Shown: positions 20,269 through 24,756 of the stretch, piece by piece | How the letters are laid out: each line of letters starts with the position of its first letter | Numbering within the stretch: position 1 is the first letter of the stretch | Source of the DNA: Byssochlamys sp. IMV 00236 | Lineage: Eukaryota; Ascomycota; Eurotiomycetes; Eurotiales; Thermoascaceae | Direction: 5' to 3' | NCBI GenBank assembly: GCA_001931875.2 | Contig: MSJH02000330.1 | Location: forward strand, 1 to 24,756 | Length of the DNA stretch: 24,756 nucleotides | The notes under the pieces: model-generated | The model's database searches: none | The model's input: the letters and a program-made list of their open reading frames with translations, nothing else | What the model was told of the DNA's origin: nothing | Position numbers and translations under genes: made by a program

Positions 20269-21344
20269 GCGGGGCTCTTTTGTTTTACATAGTAGCTCAT
20301 CTTTGGGTTTCTTCTCTTTAGAGCAACACATTTAAATGCATGTATTAGTCATCTTATAATAATAGACATCCTTGACATACTTTGGAACCATTACCTACTT
20401 CATTAAGATAGTCAACGCATACTTATGATTACCTTCCTATGATTCATTTTTTGAAAGCGGTTTTGTGTCCCTCTATTTTTATATGGGCAAAGTTAGAAAA
20501 TGCGCACAACTCAATGAGAAGAGGAACAGAATTGTATCCAATTTTAATTGCTGAGATGAATCCAAGAATGAGAAATACAAAGAGACTAACCACAAAACAC
20601 GTACATATAACGCGTCATACCCAGTTCTCATGGGTCGCGATGAATTCATGCTTTTTGTGATATTGAGTTTCTTTTGTGTTATAGTGACTATATCATAAAA
20701 ATGTGCGAGGGAGAAGGACGTCAAGAACCAGCCAAAATTATTACGGATGGATTAACAAGAAAGCAAAAACCGTAAAACAACAACGCTCAAATCAATACCA
20801 GCAAACAAACGTCAAGTGATCAACTTTTTGAAATCTGTTTCTTTTGTTACTGCTACAGATGTTCAAAAGATCAGGCTTTTTAACATGGATCAATATGTCA
20901 TCAGTCACGCAGTCTATATATTGTAGACGAACGCTTTTCATTTCAAAGCAGCTTGAAATCACTGAGAAATCGAACGATGGATGGACTTTGGTTAAAATAT
21001 GTAGCAAACGCATTTCAAACGCTTATAAAGGGGACAACTGATACTGAAAGTAATGCTTAAGCATTGGTTGAAAACTTGAATTTAGCTTACGAAACAAAAT
21101 CAAATTGACCTGAATGAGTTGTAACTGAGTTTTAGACAGAAGAAAAGGAATAAAAATAGAAATGTAATGTCTGCTTTATTCAATAAATCTGTGGGATATT
21201 TATGCCATTTGGATATACATAGTTGTTTGATATTCGATAAGTATATGGTTAACTTGGATTCCATATTCGTCTTTGGATCCGTTCTCTGCTTTAGTCATTT
21301 GGCGCAACACTGCTTTTTCATCACACAAAGGGCACTGCAAAATT

Positions 21345-21353
21345 TATAAAAGG
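21345..21353 (+). promoter_or_regulatory. TATA box, orphan
   Basis: TATAAAAGG in AT-rich intergenic sequence. A similar TATAAAG lies at 21024-21030. No downstream ORF of note follows either one. Confidence 0.2.
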
Positions 21354-22070
21354 AGATGCTCGCCCCCAAAAAAAAGCCTTTATTTTCTTATACTACTACT
21401 ATAGGAAGCGTGTCATGTTTGATAAAATTGTTTGTCGAATGTGTGACCTGGATTGCAAATCTATTGTGGACTTTAAGCGTGGTTACTTGTTTTTTTTTGG
21501 TGTAAAAATCTATTTCTTAAAGATGTACCATGGCAACTGAAAGGCGATTCAGGTATGCCGCTATTAGGAACACATTGTCTTTACTATTACAAGTTAAATC
21601 AAGACCTTGAAAATGCATTAAGGAGTTTCAGCTTGGTGGAAGTTGATAGGGTTTAATAAAACCATGACTATTTGTAACGGAATGTACAAGAGTTATCATA
21701 ACAGTATGAATAAAATAAACCTTTTATGTTTAATACAAAGTAATACTCTTTTGAAAGTCGTCTGAAAGGTTGTCAAAGTACTATAATCAATAGAATCGCC
21801 TAGTGTTACAGTAAGGCTGGTAAATATTGGCTGATTTAGAAATTTAAATGGCGATAACAAAAAAATAATTTGGCGAAATAATAAAAAATGATTGGCTGTT
21901 TTAAATATTTTTAATTTACCAATTTGGCAATTATTCAATTGAAATAAGTTGGATTTTTGTGACCAACCTGCTGCCTTTTCAAATGCAAGTATATATTGAC
22001 AGTGTAAAAAGACAGCAGGAGACGAAAAAAAAAAGTTTATTGGACAAAGTAATATAAAAAAATAGATATA

Positions 22071-24484
22071 CTAAACATTATCTTCAGTTTTCGTTCTCTT
22101 GACACGGTGTGTAGTTGGTGTAAAAAAAATGTCATGGTGAAGGGTGGGCGAAAGGGTTGTAACAGCGACATCGATAACTTCCCGAAATCGATCTACTTTT
22201 CGTCTTTCCTCCAGGGAATGCTCGGCAATCCTACCCACTCGCAATGTAAAATCCTTTGATGTTTTCAGTCAGTCAATGGTTCCTTTTTTTTGGGAGGGGG
22301 AAGGGGGAAGGGAATACCTTAAAAGCAAAGAGAAGTCGCAGAGTATTCTTAAATTCCAGCAAGCCATTTACAGAGGTAGGGATTGTCAGGATATCAATAA
22401 GCTTAGCAACGTACACACCATGATGAGCAACTAAGCAGTAAATATAGCCGGTGCTGCCTAACCAAGTATAAGAAAAATGATCAATTATTAATCAATCATT
22501 CAAATCGTTGATGCTGTCGTGAAAAAAAGGCTTACCTATCCAGTCCATTGCGAGGAGGGAATCGATTTTCTTGTTCAGTCTATGAAGGTGGTTGAGGATA
22601 GCACCGTTGACACGGAGATTTTTGCATTGTTGGGTGATGGCAGTAGAGGCCGTAACAGAGGGCTTCTTAAACTCGATACTTGATAACTCCAAGTCTTTGG
22701 TATCCCTGCCATAACGTATTAATAGGTCTATTTTCCGACCACTAAGTTCACGGTCCGTAGATGATCCGCCAAAAACAATGTCATTGTATTGTCGTTCGTG
22801 TTTAGAGCGGTCACATGCTGTCTCCCCGCTAACACAACATAGAGTAAAAAGCATGAGTCCCAGTTTCCTTTCATTCCTTTTTTTCTATTTACTCGGCTAA
22901 CTTGACACGCGTGTCACGAAACATGAAATCGAAAATGGTAGCAATGCGTCTGTAGATGGTGGTTTCGGAGTCATCTTGCTTCCAGTCATCCAGCGTTTCA
23001 AGTCTAAAGCCAAAAAAAAAAACAGTCATTTGGGCCACACTGTATTACATTTAACTCTTCACTATCATGATGTTCTTACAAATATTCCACCACTTTCAGC
23101 ATGGTATAACCATCCGTTGCTCTTCCTTTCGCCTTCAAGAATTTGGCCTTAAAAGTGTCGATTTGCAACAGGGCAAGTTCAATAGGTAAGTTTTCAGATT
23201 CCCTACACATACACACACACAAGATAAAAATGAGAATTCATTTCTTTTTCAGCAGCTCTTGGTACTTACATGAGATCCAAAATGGACTCATACATTGATA
23301 ATGTGTCATCCTTCATTTTATAACATTTGATTTTATCCGCAATATGGTCCACGTGAGATTGATCAAATTTCTCTGGAAGATAAGGCTTGATTGCGTTGAA
23401 TTGGTCTGTTTTCAATTGGTTCACTATGCCTGATAAAGATAACCTGTTTCAAAAAAAAAGGTATATTGATACGTAATCTTAAATACATTTTTTCTCCATA
23501 CTACACATAACTTACTTCAACAATGAGATATCCATGCTAGTCAATGGTTGTTTTTTCATTAGTAAGGAGATGACAGCACGTGAAAGTGCTAAGTTGATGT
23601 TTAAAAATTGTGATCCTTCGTCGAGTTCATTGAGGATTCGCTTTTCCGATTCAGTCCATTCAACCCCCCCAAACTATAAAAAAAAAATAAGCTGTCAAGT
23701 TGAGAGGAGAGGGGGAGGGGGGAGGAGGTATGGATAGATTTTGCCTTTTTCAATGCCATACCAAAAATAATCTCCTTAGTAGTAAGAACATTTTGGTTAA
23801 CGTCTTCTTCATCATCTGTAGAAATATTCACGACACCTTGATAGGAGCTGCTGCTATTGCTATTGCTGCTGTTATTGCCATTGCTGCTGATATTACTATT
23901 GCTGCTGATATTGCTTGATGATATTACTTTTCTTTTTCCATTTTCGATGGCCAAATTAGACACAGTAGTACTATATGAATTCAGCACATCAAAACCAGCG
24001 GTTATATAGTTGGACTCATTTTCGTTCTATAAAAAAATAAGTATCGTAATAAAGAAAAAAAAAATGCTATCCAAAAGGCCCTCCATACTTACCATTTTTG
24101 TTTTCAATATTGCAATAGTAGTCCAGATTTTTGACATAGTTTGCTTCCTAACGAAAAAAAAAAGGATTTTTTAGTCTAAGAAACGAGAATAGAATGTGGA
24201 GACTTACTTGATCTGTATTTCTGGCCGATTGATAGCGAGACTTTTTATAAATCGCCTAAGCCATAAATTAAAGATCTCGGTGTCTGTATTGACAGTTTGA
24301 TCAATTGTCCACTGAGCAATTTGTTTTACTCTATTCGAGGCAAACGCCTGCAAAGTAGGTGACTTGGCTTCTGTAACGAAAGTATTCAAATCTAAAAAAA
24401 AAATAACAATAATAAGTTAACATCAGCAATTTTTTCGTCTTTTCCTTTGACAGCTACACTTTTACCTTCATTGCCTGGAAACAT
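22071..24484 (-). CDS. uncharacterised PD-(D/E)XK nuclease-like protein
   Basis: Eleven exons on the minus strand: 24484-24466, 24391-24208, 24147-24093, 24026-23745, 23673-23516, 23443-23270, 23202-23080, 23003-22893, 22828-22536, 22457-22318, 22253-22071. They join to about 573 residues. The start MFPGNEDLNTF opens a helical N-terminal part; residues near 110-135 are Ser/Asn low complexity followed by acidic STDDEED. FGGVEWTESEKRIL opens exon 5. The signature is in exons 8-9: LADGET (E371) with a helix, then SGRKIDLLI (D403), LELSSIEFKK (E421, K423), and a helix with ITQQCKNLRVNGAIL. This is the E...D...ExK...Q order of restriction-endonuclease-fold enzymes, so metal-dependent cleavage of nucleic acid is possible but unproven. 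The C-terminus is basic (HRVKRTKTEDNV). The exon 4/5 junction has no in-phase GT donor: I used a GC-AG intron (donor AAG|GCAAAA at 23744). From memory, related proteins are common in Mucorales. Confidence 0.8.
22903..22916. repeat. 14-base perfect palindrome inside exon 8
   Basis: TGACACGCGTGTCA reads the same on both strands. It lies in coding sequence (RDTRVK) and may be chance. Confidence 0.6.
23846..23925 (-). repeat. trinucleotide-type repeat coding for Ser/Asn
   Basis: Runs of GCT/ATT triplets on the plus strand encode an SSNSN-type low-complexity segment of the nuclease-like protein. Length variation between strains is likely. Confidence 0.75.
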
Positions 24485-24756
24485 GATGTAGGGAGTGGAT
24501 AAAAAATATGTATTTTTTCATGCACAAAGAAAACCTGATGTCGCGTCTACATTTTGAACTTCCTTATTTGGCCATAGGATAAGGTGATTGGATAGAATAA
24601 ATGATGACGTTAGCACAATTTTTTTTAGAAATAGTATAAGTTTTTAATCTTTTTAATTGAATAAACAATAATACCATGTTCAATTTGGCCAAGGAATCTA
24701 TTGTTGCATCATCGAGCGCACTATAGTAGTTGTACCATGACATTGAAAAATGAACA
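24485..24756. other. upstream region of the nuclease-like gene
   Basis: Contains an ATG-led 23-codon open stretch on the minus strand (24743-24675, starting MSWYNYYSALDDA) that ends at a GTATTA donor-like site. It could be an unplaced first exon or the start of another gene cut by the window edge. Joined to the exon at 24391 it is out of phase. Confidence 0.35.

Larger units (their letters stand above)
19209..22070. other. 2.9-kb intergenic region, no supportable gene
   Basis: AT-rich sequence. Small open frames (for example 20439-20660 plus and 20792-21013 minus) show no family signature and no joinable introns. TATA-like boxes occur at 20261, 21024 and 21345. The start of this stretch must hold the 3' end of the PH-domain transcript (A/T-rich, AATAAA-like words near 19308), and its right end the 3' region of the nuclease-like gene. 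Confidence 0.5.

Noticed and set aside
20439..20724. Overlapping ORFs on both strands (73 and 81 codons), and a third frame with a hydrophobic segment (MGRDEFMLFVILSFFC)
   Set aside because: No joinable exons, no recognised domain, and each frame closes quickly. The hydrophobic stretch is suggestive but too short to call.
23601..23690. Read-through frame from exon 4 of the nuclease-like gene into a Phe-rich then Asn/Lys-rich tail
   Set aside because: This frame crosses the intron poly-T tract and then reads exon 5 out of frame. The alternative frame (GGVEWTESEKRIL) is clearly coding and splices on.
1..24756. CRISPR array, bacterial operon signals or ribosome binding sites
   Set aside because: The window is eukaryotic: spliced genes, no regularly spaced repeat-spacer structure, no operons.

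Overview
This is an AT-rich eukaryotic window. Genes carry many short introns (about 42-110 bases) with GTAAGT-like donors and T-rich TAG acceptors. The gene set and protein families point to a filamentous fungus of the early-diverging lineages, most likely Mucoromycota/Mucorales. I read this from gene structure and family recall; no search was run.

Layout. Bases 1-4983 are mostly gene-poor. They hold a decayed minus-strand gene (654-1903), an orphan TATA-type promoter (3406), a 61-base-period repeat, a degenerate short-unit minisatellite (4169-4297) and one doubtful 46-residue ORF. A dense housekeeping block follows. On the plus strand are a mitochondrial apoptosis-inducing factor (AIF, 13 exons, 4984-7349) and a diadenosine tetraphosphate phosphorylase/ATP adenylyltransferase of the Apa1/Apa2 type (5 exons, 7568-8737). 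Convergent to it on the minus strand is the very large ribosome-biogenesis protein Utp10 (3 exons, 15247-8820).

To the right the content becomes accessory. 15858-17123 is a 5-exon gene whose C-terminal half looks like the catalytic domain of a serine recombinase with Phe at the nucleophile position. Degenerate direct repeats flank it (15290-15395 and 17574-17690). 18204-19208 is a 2-exon PH-domain protein with a poly-Asn N-terminus and a Pro-rich tail. Bases 19209-22070 are essentially empty apart from three TATA-like boxes. 22071-24484 (minus) is an 11-exon gene, about 573 residues, with a recognisable PD-(D/E)XK nuclease signature. The relic at the far left carries an exon that aligns with the same signature, so one intact and one decayed member of this family bracket the window.

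The genes do not form one pathway. AIF acts in mitochondrial redox and import, Apa in Ap4A turnover, and Utp10 in pre-18S rRNA processing. The recombinase-like gene, its flanking repeats and the nuclease-like genes are the parts most likely to be new. Exon joins were made by hand from reading frame and GT-AG logic. One join in the nuclease-like gene needs either a GC-AG intron or a homopolymer correction.
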